Source of the DNA: Pseudomonas putida
Lineage (GTDB): Bacteria; Pseudomonadota; Gammaproteobacteria; Pseudomonadales; Pseudomonadaceae
Length of the DNA stretch: 64,000 nucleotides
Assembly: GCF_028682175.1 (NCBI RefSeq)
Contig: NZ_JANHKS010000004.1
Span: forward strand, 124,001-188,000
Direction of reading: 5' to 3'
In this document: positions 54,563 through 62,197 of the stretch, in pieces
Numbering within the stretch: the first letter of the stretch is position 1
How the letters are laid out: every line of letters starts with the position of its first letter
The notes under the pieces: model-generated
What the model was told of the DNA's origin: nothing
The model's input: only the letters and a program-made list of their open reading frames with translations
The model's database searches: none
Translations under genes and position numbers: made by a program

Positions 54563-54931
54563 TCAGTGCAGGCGTCGGGCATCCGCCTGTGTATGCGGGG
54601 CCGCATGCTCGCGCTGGTTGCGGGCCAGGAGCTCGCGAATCAGGCCCCGGGCGCCGTGCGGGCCGACGCAGGTCAGGTGCATCAGCACATCGAAGGGTTG
54701 CGCCTGATCCAGCGCCTGGGTGGCCATGGTCACGCCGTTGCTTGCCCGAAGCGGTGCGCCTTGCAGACTGAGCATCTGCCATTCGCACACCGTTTCACCT
54801 GCCGTCTCGTTGGCCACGCGCAGGGGCTCCAGCGCGCTGGCCAGGGCATAGAAGTCGAAGGCATCGGTCAGCCAGAAGCCGATGCGAAGCACTTTTTGAG
54901 CGGAAGAACGATCCTTGGAGCCCTGCGCCAT
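54563..54931 (-). pseudogene. Truncated GATase1-like (GlxA/GbdR-type) regulator, N-terminal part only
   Basis: The 122-residue product has the N-terminal DJ-1/PfpI-like start of the GATase-AraC family: KVLRIGFWLTDAFDFYALAS, ALEPLRVANETAG and APLRASNGVTMATQALDQAQ. It stops about 100 residues into the domain. The GICTG-type nucleophile-elbow region and the whole AraC helix-turn-helix are missing, and none of the three downstream frames continues them. The ATG at 54931 has AGGATCGAGG upstream. A regulator-type motif lies 70 bases before it. It is either a decayed regulator or a kept ligand-binding fragment. Confidence 0.65.
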
Positions 54932-54998
54932 GACCTCGATCCTGTGGACGTCGAACGGAGCTTGATTGTCGGCGCAACACGCAGCCCGGACGTGCCTG

Positions 54999-55015
54999 AA
55001 TTCGACCTGTAATTG
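54999..55015 (+). promoter_or_regulatory. AATTCGACCTGTAATTG motif upstream of the truncated regulator
   Basis: This is the fourth copy of the creatinine-locus motif, with two mismatches to 54427-54443. It lies in the divergent spacer between the truncated regulator and the GNAT gene. Confidence 0.6.
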
Positions 55016-55155
55016 TTCGCACGGCCTGCAAACCTCTCGCTTGTGACCTATAGCGACGACGGCTGGCCTGATTGCGACCCGCCTGCGCCCGGCATTGGCG
55101 AGGCCTTGAATTTCCACGCTATAACAGGCCCCCGTTTGCTACTGGAGCCTTGTCC

Positions 55156-55725
55156 ATGACTGTCGAGTTTCGTCCGGCCACACGTTGGGACGCGCGGGAG
55201 ATTGCCCGCCTGTTCCAGATCACTTCCGAAGGTGCATCCGATTACATCTGGAGCCAGCTGGCCGAACCGGGTGAGGAACTGCTCGACGTTGGCGCCCGGC
55301 GTTATGCCCGTGAGGACGTGGATTTTTCCTTCCAGAATTGCCTGATTGCCGAAGCCGAAGGGCTGGTGATCGGCATGATGCACAGCTACGCCATGCGCGA
55401 GGACCCTGAGCCTGTAGCGGTCACCGACCCGGTGCTGGCGCCTTATGCCGATATGGAAGTGCCGGATACGCTGTACATCTCAAGCCTGGCCTTGCACGAG
55501 GGCTGGCGCAATAAGGGCCTGGGCCTCGATTTTCTCGAACGTGCGCAACTTCGCGCCGATAGCATGGGGCTTAAAGGATTGAGCCTGATCGATTACGCCG
55601 CCAACACCGGTGCGCGACGGTTTTATGAGCGACACGGTTTTGCAGTGATCAAGACGTGCCAGATCACGCCGCACCCGATGATTCGGGTGACGGGCGAGGC
55701 GTATTTGATGCAGCGGCTTAGCTGA
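55156..55725 (+). CDS. GNAT-family N-acetyltransferase
   Basis: A 189-residue acetyltransferase. The acetyl-CoA loop is seen as LHEGWRNKGLGLDFLERAQ (about residues 114-132), after the beta-4 strand LYISSLAL. The C-terminal NTGARRFYERHGFAV is typical of the fold. The ATG at 55156 (MTVEFRPATRWDAREIARLF) is the standard GNAT start and is preferred to a 28-codon longer frame. The acceptor is unknown. A degenerate REP remnant (55739-55766) follows. Confidence 0.87.
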   Translation: MTVEFRPATRWDAREIARLFQITSEGASDYIWSQLAEPGEELLDVGARRYAREDVDFSFQNCLIAEAEGLVIGMMHSYAMREDPEPVAVTDPVLAPYADMEVPDTLYISSLALHEGWRNKGLGLDFLERAQLRADSMGLKGLSLIDYAANTGARRFYERHGFAVIKTCQITPHPMIRVTGEAYLMQRLS

Positions 55726-55765
55726 TGTACCCCATTCTTGTAGCAGCCCGGCTGCCACGGGGCGG

Positions 55766-56095
55766 TCATCGGCGGGCCAATTCGTGGCGGGTGCACCCTT
55801 CGTAATACACCTGTCGCACGCTGTCCGGGCGCATGCGCGAGGGGCTGTCGTAGGTCTGCTCGGCGATGCCCAGCGCACTCATGCGCATCCACTGCTGGGG
55901 GAAATGCCGGGCCTGGAGCTTCTTGCGCGCGCCGTACAGGGTCAGCCCTGACAACTTGTATTGCTGCGCCGTGCCAGCAATCCCGGCGCCCCAACTGCAA
56001 AGATCGTGTTCGTTCTTGCTCAAGTCCCGCGCAAACGTGAAGGATGAAGTACCGGCCACCGCACAGAACACCAACACAACCCTGATAGTTTGCAT
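55766..56095 (-). CDS. Small exported hypothetical protein
   Basis: A 109-residue protein with a signal peptide MQTIRVVLVFCAVAGTSSFTFA. The mature part RDLSKNEHDLCSWGAGIAGT...VYYEGCTRHELARR has two Cys (LCSWG, EGCT) that could form a disulfide. I do not recognise a family. It resembles short periplasmic proteins found widely in pseudomonads. The ATG is preceded by AAGGATCTGC. It stands alone between GNAT and pcs, convergent with the former. Confidence 0.7.
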   Translation of the reverse strand: MQTIRVVLVFCAVAGTSSFTFARDLSKNEHDLCSWGAGIAGTAQQYKLSGLTLYGARKKLQARHFPQQWMRMSALGIAEQTYDSPSRMRPDSVRQVYYEGCTRHELARR

Positions 56096-56393
56096 GCAGA
56101 TCCTTGCCTAACTGATTGATAGGCCGAGGATTGTGCATAGATTGATTTGCCCCGGGGGCCAGCATAGTGCCGCCTTTGCCGATCAGGCGACCAACGGCAC
56201 CTGCGCTCGGGAAAAACCTGCACACCAAGGTGACAATTTGGCAACCAAAGCCCGCGCCGCCTGCTACCGTGTAGAAGTTGGTGGTGAACCTTATCGCTGA
56301 TGAACCTGTCGATAGTTGCACCTCTGGCCAGGTCTGTCGGCACCCTTATGCGACGGGCCCGTCAGGTTGGCCATATCTTCTGAAGGACCGTCC

Positions 56394-57113
56394 ATGATTC
56401 CAATTCAACGCATCGCCTGGCTCAAGGCATGGGGCGCCCATGGCTTCACGGCCACCGGCGTCGTGCTCGCTTTCCTGGCCACCATCGCCCTGCTCGACAA
56501 CCAGCCCAAGGCCTGCCTGCTGTGGTTGGGCATCGCGCTGATCGTGGACGGCGTGGACGGGTCGCTGGCGCGCAAGGTCAATGTGCAGTCGGTGCTCCCC
56601 AATTTCGACGGTTCGGTACTGGACCTGGTGATCGACTACCTCACCTACGTGTTCATCCCGGCGCTGTTCATGTATCGCTATATTCCGGTGCCGGACTACA
56701 CCCTGCTGCTGAGTGTGTCGATCATTCTCGTGTCGTCGCTGTTCTGTTTCTGCAACGTGGAGATGAAGAGCAAGGACAACTATTTCCAGGGGTTTCCCGC
56801 GGCCTGGAACGTTGTCGTATTGTGTGTCTACATCCTGTCGCCGGCGCCGTGGCTGACGTTCATCACGGTGATTTGCCTGGCGCTGTTGACTGTGACCCGG
56901 ATGAAATTCCTGCATCCGTTCCGCGTGCGCCGCTTCATGCCGATCAACATCGCCGTGACCAGCATCTGGTTCCTGTGCAGTTTCCTGCTGGTGCTCAATC
57001 ACCCTTACAACGGTTCGGTCGTGCTCTGGGTGTGGCTGGCGATGTCGGCGTACTTCCTGGGGATCTGCATCTGGCGCACCTCGCTTGAATGGATCGATAA
57101 AGCGCGCTTCTGA
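56394..57113 (+). CDS. pcs: Phosphatidylcholine synthase
   Basis: A 239-residue inner-membrane CDP-alcohol phosphatidyltransferase with about 8 helices. The Pcs form of the motif is DGVDGSLARKVNVQ followed by SVLDLVIDYLTYVFIPALFM, with the DG...AR...D...D acidic residues that hold Mn2+. It condenses CDP-diacylglycerol with choline to make phosphatidylcholine in one step. The ATG at 56394 follows GAAGGACC; 26 further upstream codons are open but unsupported. The 298-base gap upstream shows no other gene. Confidence 0.9.
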   Translation: MIPIQRIAWLKAWGAHGFTATGVVLAFLATIALLDNQPKACLLWLGIALIVDGVDGSLARKVNVQSVLPNFDGSVLDLVIDYLTYVFIPALFMYRYIPVPDYTLLLSVSIILVSSLFCFCNVEMKSKDNYFQGFPAAWNVVVLCVYILSPAPWLTFITVICLALLTVTRMKFLHPFRVRRFMPINIAVTSIWFLCSFLLVLNHPYNGSVVLWVWLAMSAYFLGICIWRTSLEWIDKARF

Positions 57114-57127
57114 GACATCACCTGACC

Positions 57128-57216
57128 TGTAGGAGTGAGCTTGCTCGCGATCGCTGTCGGTTTGACACCACGATGGTGAATGTCAATCGCAATCGCGAGC
57201 AAGCTCACTCCTACAA
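57128..57216. repeat. REP pair of the GTAGGAGTGAGCTTGCTCGCGATC type
   Basis: Two units, about 57128-57152 and 57191-57216, are inverted around a 38-base spacer and form a large REPIN hairpin between the convergent pcs and DUF971 genes. This subtype differs from the GCTTGCCGGCGG units elsewhere in the window. Confidence 0.85.
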
Positions 57217-57242
57217 TGATCGTGCGAACATGACATTCCGCG

Positions 57243-57527
57243 TTACGCCCTCATCCCCGCCAGATACGCCCACGGATAAATCCCCCGCTGGTGCCCGTCG
57301 CTGAACACCAGCTGCAGGCCGTAGCCCTGGGGATGCACACCCACTACCCGAATCGACCCGGCCACCACCGGGTTCATCCCGCGCAACCGGAATGCCCGGC
57401 ATTGCGAGCACGGGCATTGCTTGCGCAGGAGCACGTGGTCGATGTGCTGCTCGCTGCCGTCCTGCCAGTTCAGGCGCAGAGTCTGTCGCTCCCGGGAGTT
57501 ACCGATAGCGACCGGCACCGCGCTCAT
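57243..57527 (-). CDS. DUF971 protein (gamma-butyrobetaine hydroxylase N-terminal-like)
   Basis: A 94-residue protein of the DUF971/GBBH-like N family. It has LRLNWQDGSEQHIDHVLLRKQCPCSQCR, whose CPCSQC cysteines probably hold a metal, then VVGVHPQGYGLQLVFSDGHQRGIYPWAYL. Such small domains occur free-standing near Fe-S cluster proteins. Its start overlaps the HEAT-repeat stop by 4 bases, so it is the last gene of the AprA-like operon. Function is unknown; a role in Fe-S or redox assembly fits the context. Confidence 0.85.
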   Translation of the reverse strand: MSAVPVAIGNSRERQTLRLNWQDGSEQHIDHVLLRKQCPCSQCRAFRLRGMNPVVAGSIRVVGVHPQGYGLQLVFSDGHQRGIYPWAYLAGMRA

Positions 57528-58495
57528 TGCAACTGCCCCAGCGCAATGCGCACCGCCTTACGCACTTCCGGGTCGGCGTCGTGCTCCAGTTGCAGCAATG
57601 CGGGACGGGCAGCCTTGTCCGCCAGTTCGCCCAACGCCAGCGCCGCTTCCTTGCGCAGGTTGCTGATGCTGTGATTCAGCGCCTCGATCAACGGGCCCAA
57701 TGCTTCGGGATGGCGTAAGCGCCCCAGGCTGCGAGCGGCACGCAGGCGCACCTGCCAGTATTCATCATTGAGCGCGGCAATCAGGGCCCCGGCGGCTTGC
57801 TGTTGCCCGACCTTGCCCAAGGTTGTGGCGGCCTCTTCGCGCACCTGCCAGATGTCATCCTGCAACGCCGTGCACAACGCCGGCAGCACGCGCGTATCGT
57901 TGGCCAGGCCCAGGGCGCCGGTGGCAGCGCGGCGTACCTCGCTGTCCGGGTCGTGGCTGGCCAGTGTCGCCAACGCCTCCAGGGCATCGGTCTTCTTCAG
58001 CCATCCCAGCACACCCACAGCCTCACGCCGAACCTCGGCGTGTTTGTCATCCAGGGCGTGCAGTGCAACGGGTGCGGCTTCGTCCAGGCGCAATTCGCGC
58101 AAGGCGCGAAAAGCAGCCACTCGCACGCTGAGGTCCGGATGGGTCGTCCAGGGCAAGATCACCCTGCCCGCCTCTTGCGTCTTGAGCACGCTCAGGCTTT
58201 GCGCAGCCGCCTCCCGCACCGACGTCTGAGGGTCGGTCAAGGCCTCGCACAAGGCTTGCACGACTTCGCGCTCCTCCCAGGCTTCCAGCAGCGCGGCCGC
58301 CTGGGCGCGCACCGTCTCGGCCGTGTCATGGGCCAGGCGGTCGATCAGGCAGGGCAGTCCATCCAGTTCTTCGAGATCGGCCAGTTCGATCAGGGCAATG
58401 CGGCGCACGCCCGCGTCGGGATCCTGAAGGCGCGGTTGCAGGGCCAGGATGTCCGGATGGTCGATATCGTCAAAGTTACAGGTCAGGTCAGTCAT
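57524..58495 (-). CDS. HEAT-repeat (PBS-lyase-like) protein
   Basis: A 323-residue protein built almost wholly of about ten 31-residue HEAT-like repeats, each with a D-x3-VRxxAAxALG-like core (for example DPQTSVREAAAQSLSVL, DSEVRRAATGALGLAND, DEYWQVRLRAARSLGRL). Such repeats are scaffolds for protein binding; some act as lyases or assembly factors for cofactors. The ATG at 58493-58495 begins 6 bases after the ferredoxin stop. It may hold the flavoprotein-ferredoxin complex together or help load its cofactors; this is inference. Confidence 0.85.
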   Translation of the reverse strand: MTDLTCNFDDIDHPDILALQPRLQDPDAGVRRIALIELADLEELDGLPCLIDRLAHDTAETVRAQAAALLEAWEEREVVQALCEALTDPQTSVREAAAQSLSVLKTQEAGRVILPWTTHPDLSVRVAAFRALRELRLDEAAPVALHALDDKHAEVRREAVGVLGWLKKTDALEALATLASHDPDSEVRRAATGALGLANDTRVLPALCTALQDDIWQVREEAATTLGKVGQQQAAGALIAALNDEYWQVRLRAARSLGRLRHPEALGPLIEALNHSISNLRKEAALALGELADKAARPALLQLEHDADPEVRKAVRIALGQLQ

Positions 58496-58500
58496 GTTCT

Positions 58501-58746
58501 TCAACTCAGCAGATACGGGATCTCGACCTTCACCGCACCGGTGGGGCAGTCTTTCTCGCAGGGCATGCAGTACCAGCATTCGTCGAAGGCCATGTAGGCT
58601 TTCTGCGTCGCCGGGTTGATGGCCAGGAGGTCCATCGGGCATACGTCGACACAGACCGTGCAGCCTTTTTCGGCGATGCACTTGTCTTCGTCGATGGTCA
58701 CCGGGGCGTTGGAGCGGAAGAACACTTCCTGGGGCTGGTAGGCCAT
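58501..58746 (-). CDS. Two-[4Fe-4S] ferredoxin, AprB-like
   Basis: An 81-residue ferredoxin with two cluster motifs: CIAEKGCTVCVDVCPMD near residues 23-39 and CWYCMPCEKDCPTG near 57-70. The second matches the AprB-type CWxCxxCxxxCP form. It sits between the AprA-like flavoprotein and the HEAT gene and should carry its electrons. It lacks the long C-terminal tail of true AprB. The start follows GGATCC(C), with 60 bases after the flavoprotein. Confidence 0.88.
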   Translation of the reverse strand: MAYQPQEVFFRSNAPVTIDEDKCIAEKGCTVCVDVCPMDLLAINPATQKAYMAFDECWYCMPCEKDCPTGAVKVEIPYLLS

Positions 58747-58806
58747 TTCACGGGATCCTTGGCGCGTATCGCGCTCTGTCTTTGAACGGGCGGTGTGGCG
58801 AATGGG

Positions 58807-60537
58807 TCAAGCAGCGTCGGCGCCTACGCGCAGGCGGTCATAGGCCTGCATTTCATCGGCATCCAGCGCCACGATGTAGGGCTCGACCGGCTTCTTGAAG
58901 CTTTCCATGCGTCCGTCCTGGCCCTTTTTCAGGTGGCAATGACAGAACCAGTCACGGTCGTTGCGCAGGGGGTGATCCACCCGATGGTGGTACAGGCCCC
59001 AGCGGCTCTCGGCGCGGTACAACGAAGCCCTGGCGGCCATTTCCGCGCAGTCGCGAATCACGCTGACTTCCATCGCCCGCATCAGCTCATGGGGGGTGTT
59101 GGCCTTGAGTTGGTCCAGATCGCGCTCGATCTGCGCAAAACGCTCCAGGCCCAGTTGCATCTTCCTGGTCACCTTGGGCGGTTGCAGGTAGTCGTTGACG
59201 AAGCGGCGCAGCTTGTACTCGACCTGGGCTGGCGGCAGCCCGTGTTCGCGGTCGAGCGGCGCATAGACCCGCGCCTGCTCGCGTTCGATCTGCTGCGCAT
59301 CCAGAGTGGTAAAGGCCCGTTCGGCGACGTAGTCGGCCGCGTTGTTGCCGGCAAACCAGCCGTAGGTAAAGGCCCCCAGCATGTAGTTATGGGGCACCGC
59401 GGCCATGTCGCCTGCCGAATACAGCCCCTTGACCGAGGTTTCTGCGCGCTCGTTGACCCACACCCCGGACGCCGAGTGACCGCTGCAAAAGCCGATCTCC
59501 GAGATGTGCATTTCCACCATCTGGCTGCGGTAATCGGTGCCGCGATTGGCGTGGAACTGGCCACGGCTGGGGCGTTCGTTGCTGTGCAGGATCTGCTCGA
59601 TGTTCTGGATGGTTTCTTCGGCCAGGTGATCGAGCTTGAGGAACACCGGGCCGTTGCCGCTTTCCAGTTCCTGATGGAACTCCCACATCATCTGGCCGCT
59701 CCAGTAGTCGCACTCGATGAAGCGTTCGCCCTTGTTATTGGCGGTGTAGCCGCCCAGCGGGCCGGTGACGTAGGCGCAGGCCGGACCGTTGTAATCCTTG
59801 ATCAGCGGGTTGATCTGGAAGCACTCCAGGTTCGCCAGCTCCGCCCCTGCGTGGTACGCCATGGCGTAGCCGTCCCCGGCGTTGGTGGGATTCTCGTAGG
59901 TGCCCATCAGGTAACCCGACGCCGGCAGGCCGAGGCGCCCCGCCGCACCACAGGCCAGGATGACTGCCTTGGCTTTGATGACATGGAAATCCGCCGTTCG
60001 GCAATCGAAGCCCATCACCCCGTTGACCGCGCCTTCTGCGTCGGTCAACAGCCGGGTGCAGACCACGCGATTGGTGATGTTTACCCGCGCCCGCTTCAAC
60101 TGGCGATAAAGCACCTTCTTGATGTCGTGGCCCTCGGGCATCGGCAGCACGTAGGCGCCCATGTGGTGGACCTTCTTCACCGCGTAGTCGCCGGTTTCGT
60201 CCTTCTCGAATTTCACACCCCAGCGGTCCAGTTGCTCGATGGTTTCGAAGCTGTGGGTCGCGTAGGCATGCACCGTCGCCTGGTTGACGATGCCGTCGTT
60301 GGCAATGGTGATTTCCTTGGTGTACTGCTCAGGTGTGGCGTGGCCGGGAATCACGGCGTTGTTCAGGCCGTCCATGCCCATGCTGATCGCACCGCTGCGC
60401 TTGACGTTGGCCTTGTCGATCAGCAACACCCGCAGTTCGCGGTTGCGCTCCTTGGCCTTGATCGCGGCCATGGGGCCGGCGGTGCCTCCGCCGATTACAA
60501 CGATGTCGTATTCCTGTTCAAGGGTCTGGCGCGTCAT
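58807..60537 (-). CDS. FAD-binding oxidoreductase, AprA/fumarate-reductase-like subunit
   Basis: A 576-residue flavoprotein. FAD binding is seen as YDIVVIGGGTAGPMAAIKA at the N-terminus and VKGLYSAGDMAAVPHNYMLGAF near residue 380. The region GFCSGHSASGVWVNERAETSV and NPTNAGDGYAMAYHAGAEL resemble the AprA (APS reductase alpha) branch more than SdhA. True AprA partners and sulfate-reducing genes are absent in this aerobe, so the substrate is unknown. It is the second gene of a GntR-led operon, with a 4-base overlap to the regulator. Assignment beyond an AprA-like flavoprotein is speculative. Confidence 0.84.
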   Translation of the reverse strand: MTRQTLEQEYDIVVIGGGTAGPMAAIKAKERNRELRVLLIDKANVKRSGAISMGMDGLNNAVIPGHATPEQYTKEITIANDGIVNQATVHAYATHSFETIEQLDRWGVKFEKDETGDYAVKKVHHMGAYVLPMPEGHDIKKVLYRQLKRARVNITNRVVCTRLLTDAEGAVNGVMGFDCRTADFHVIKAKAVILACGAAGRLGLPASGYLMGTYENPTNAGDGYAMAYHAGAELANLECFQINPLIKDYNGPACAYVTGPLGGYTANNKGERFIECDYWSGQMMWEFHQELESGNGPVFLKLDHLAEETIQNIEQILHSNERPSRGQFHANRGTDYRSQMVEMHISEIGFCSGHSASGVWVNERAETSVKGLYSAGDMAAVPHNYMLGAFTYGWFAGNNAADYVAERAFTTLDAQQIEREQARVYAPLDREHGLPPAQVEYKLRRFVNDYLQPPKVTRKMQLGLERFAQIERDLDQLKANTPHELMRAMEVSVIRDCAEMAARASLYRAESRWGLYHHRVDHPLRNDRDWFCHCHLKKGQDGRMESFKKPVEPYIVALDADEMQAYDRLRVGADAA

Positions 60538-61295
60538 GACTGGGCCTCTCGCTGACGGTCGATGCGCAGGCGGTACTGGAATGCATCGCCGCGGTAGTAA
60601 AGGTGTTCGAAATCCACGGGCGCGCCGTCTGCGGTGTGGGTCAGGCGTTCGATGCGCATGATTGGCGAACCAGCCTCGACGTTCAGTGCACCGGTCAGGT
60701 CCTCGTCGGCCAGCACTGCGTCGATGGCAAGGTCCGCATGCCCCAGGGACAGGCCGCAGTCGTTTTCCAGGATCAGAAAGATGTCGCGGGTGACAAGATC
60801 GGCATTCTCCAGCCGCTCGCCCAGGTGTTTGGGCAGCCAGGTCACTTCCAGCGACACTGGCTCGCGATTGATCAGCCGCACCCGCTTGATCTGCGCCACC
60901 GTCTCTCCCACTTCCAGGTTCAGGCGCTCGGCGACGAGCTTGTCGGCGGGCACGAAACGCAGGCTGCGCAAACGGTTGATGACCTCATAACCGCGCCCGG
61001 TCATGGATTCGGCCAGGCCTTGCAGGGTGCTGACGTTCTGGAACGCCTTGGGTTTGGAGACGAAGGTGCCTTTGCCGTGAATCTTGAAGATCAGCCCTTC
61101 CTTCTGCAGGTCGCCCAGCGCCTGGCGCACGGTGATGCGGCTGACCTTGAACACCGCCCCCAACTCGCTTTCCGAGGGCATCTGGCTGTTGGGCAGGTAC
61201 TCGCCATCCAGGATGCGGGCGCGTAGCAGATCGTGCAGTTGGGTGTGCAAGGGCACGCTGGAAAGCGGTGAAAGGGTCTTGGCGGCGTCGGTCAT
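60534..61295 (-). CDS. GntR/HutC-family regulator of the AprA-like operon
   Basis: A 253-residue regulator. The N-terminal winged HTH has LHDLLRARILDGEYLPNSQMPSESELGAVF and VSRITVRQALGDLQKEGLI, and the C-terminal UTRA ligand domain ends DFEHLYYRGDAFQYRL. The stop overlaps the flavoprotein start (ATGA), so it is the first gene of the operon and probably autoregulates it. The ATG at 61293-61295 (MTDAAKTLSP) is chosen over a GTG three codons upstream. Confidence 0.88.
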   Translation of the reverse strand: MTDAAKTLSPLSSVPLHTQLHDLLRARILDGEYLPNSQMPSESELGAVFKVSRITVRQALGDLQKEGLIFKIHGKGTFVSKPKAFQNVSTLQGLAESMTGRGYEVINRLRSLRFVPADKLVAERLNLEVGETVAQIKRVRLINREPVSLEVTWLPKHLGERLENADLVTRDIFLILENDCGLSLGHADLAIDAVLADEDLTGALNVEAGSPIMRIERLTHTADGAPVDFEHLYYRGDAFQYRLRIDRQREAQS

Positions 61296-61306
61296 GGCGA
61301 TCACTT

Positions 61307-61324
61307 GTTATAACGAGTTATGAC
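61307..61324. promoter_or_regulatory. GntR-type operator upstream of the AprA-like operon
   Basis: ATAAC-GA-GTTAT (61310-61321) is a perfect 5-bp dyad inside GTTATAACGAGTTATGAC, 11 bases upstream of the GntR ATG. Symmetric GT...AC sites of this form are usual for HutC-type regulators. Confidence 0.65.
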
Positions 61325-61420
61325 GTGATGTTATGAACCTAAGAGCCGCTTGTGAAATACCGTTTGTTTATAAGGTTAGTGCGCTCGAGCCAATCTTCGT
61401 GATGGGCACACCAAAGATCC

Positions 61421-61510
61421 GTAGCAGCACGGCTTGCCGGCGGGAGCGGTGGATCAGACAGAGATGCGTTGCCTGATACGACGCTCCCGCCGGCAAGCCG
61501 TGCTGCTACG
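61421..61510. repeat. REPIN: inverted REP pair
   Basis: GTAGCAGCACGGCTTGCCGGCGGGAGCG (61421-61448) and its inverted copy (61482-61510) flank a 33-base spacer and form a near-perfect hairpin in the gap between the Lrp and GntR genes. Confidence 0.88.
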
Positions 61511-61527
61511 GGGATGTGTGATGCGGT

Positions 61528-61989
61528 TCAGGTGGTATAGGTCAACGGCAACTGCGTGGTGGACTTGATCTGCTCCATGGCGAAGCTGGAGCTGATGTCG
61601 GTGATGCCCGACAGCTGGATCAGCTTCTTGTACACCGCGTCGTAACCGGCGATGTCCGGCACCACGATTCGCAGCATGTAGTCGGTATCACCGGCCATGC
61701 GGTAGCACTCCACCACTTCCGGCAAGGTCGCGATCAGGTCATGGAAGCTGCCCAGCCATTGCGCGTTGTGCTGGTTGGTGCGAATGGCGGCGAACACCGT
61801 GACCGCGACGTTCAACTGCGCCGGGTCGAGCAAGGCCACCCGGCCGCGAATCATGCCCTGCTCTTCGAGCTTCTGCACCCTGCGCCAGCAGGCGGTACTG
61901 CCCAGGCCGATGCTGTCTGCGATCTCGGCAATGGGCCGCGTGCAGTCGGCTTGCAGAATCCCGAGAATCGCCTGGTCGAACTTGTCCAT
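61528..61989 (-). CDS. Lrp/AsnC-family regulator
   Basis: A 153-residue feast/famine regulator. The HTH is at the N-terminus (RPIAEIADSIGLGSTACWRRVQKLEEQG), followed by the RAM ligand domain with ECYRMAGDTDYMLRIVVPDI. The ATG at 61987-61989 (MDKFDQAILGILQ) is chosen; a TTG two codons upstream is also possible, with AAGGGTG in front. It is divergent from a cysteine desulfurase gene and probably controls it in response to an amino acid such as cysteine. Confidence 0.87.
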   Translation of the reverse strand: MDKFDQAILGILQADCTRPIAEIADSIGLGSTACWRRVQKLEEQGMIRGRVALLDPAQLNVAVTVFAAIRTNQHNAQWLGSFHDLIATLPEVVECYRMAGDTDYMLRIVVPDIAGYDAVYKKLIQLSGITDISSSFAMEQIKSTTQLPLTYTT

Positions 61990-62197
61990 GGTCAAAGGTC
62001 ACCCTTACAAAGCGTTATTGCCGAATGCGATAAGGATAAGCCCATTATCAAGGACCCGCGAAATCTTATTCTCAAAAAGATGGACACAGGAGAAAAATAA
62101 TCTATTCGGTCTGCGATTCTGCGTCGAGTTATCAATTTTTTTTCAGGCCGGCGCTAGTAGTATTTTCTGCATTATGGACAGCACGGATTTTCCTCCA

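Noticed and set aside
54340..54606. A short minus-strand frame that might continue the truncated regulator by frameshift
   Set aside because: Its translation contains neither the GICTG segment nor any AraC helix-turn-helix pattern, so it is not the missing part.
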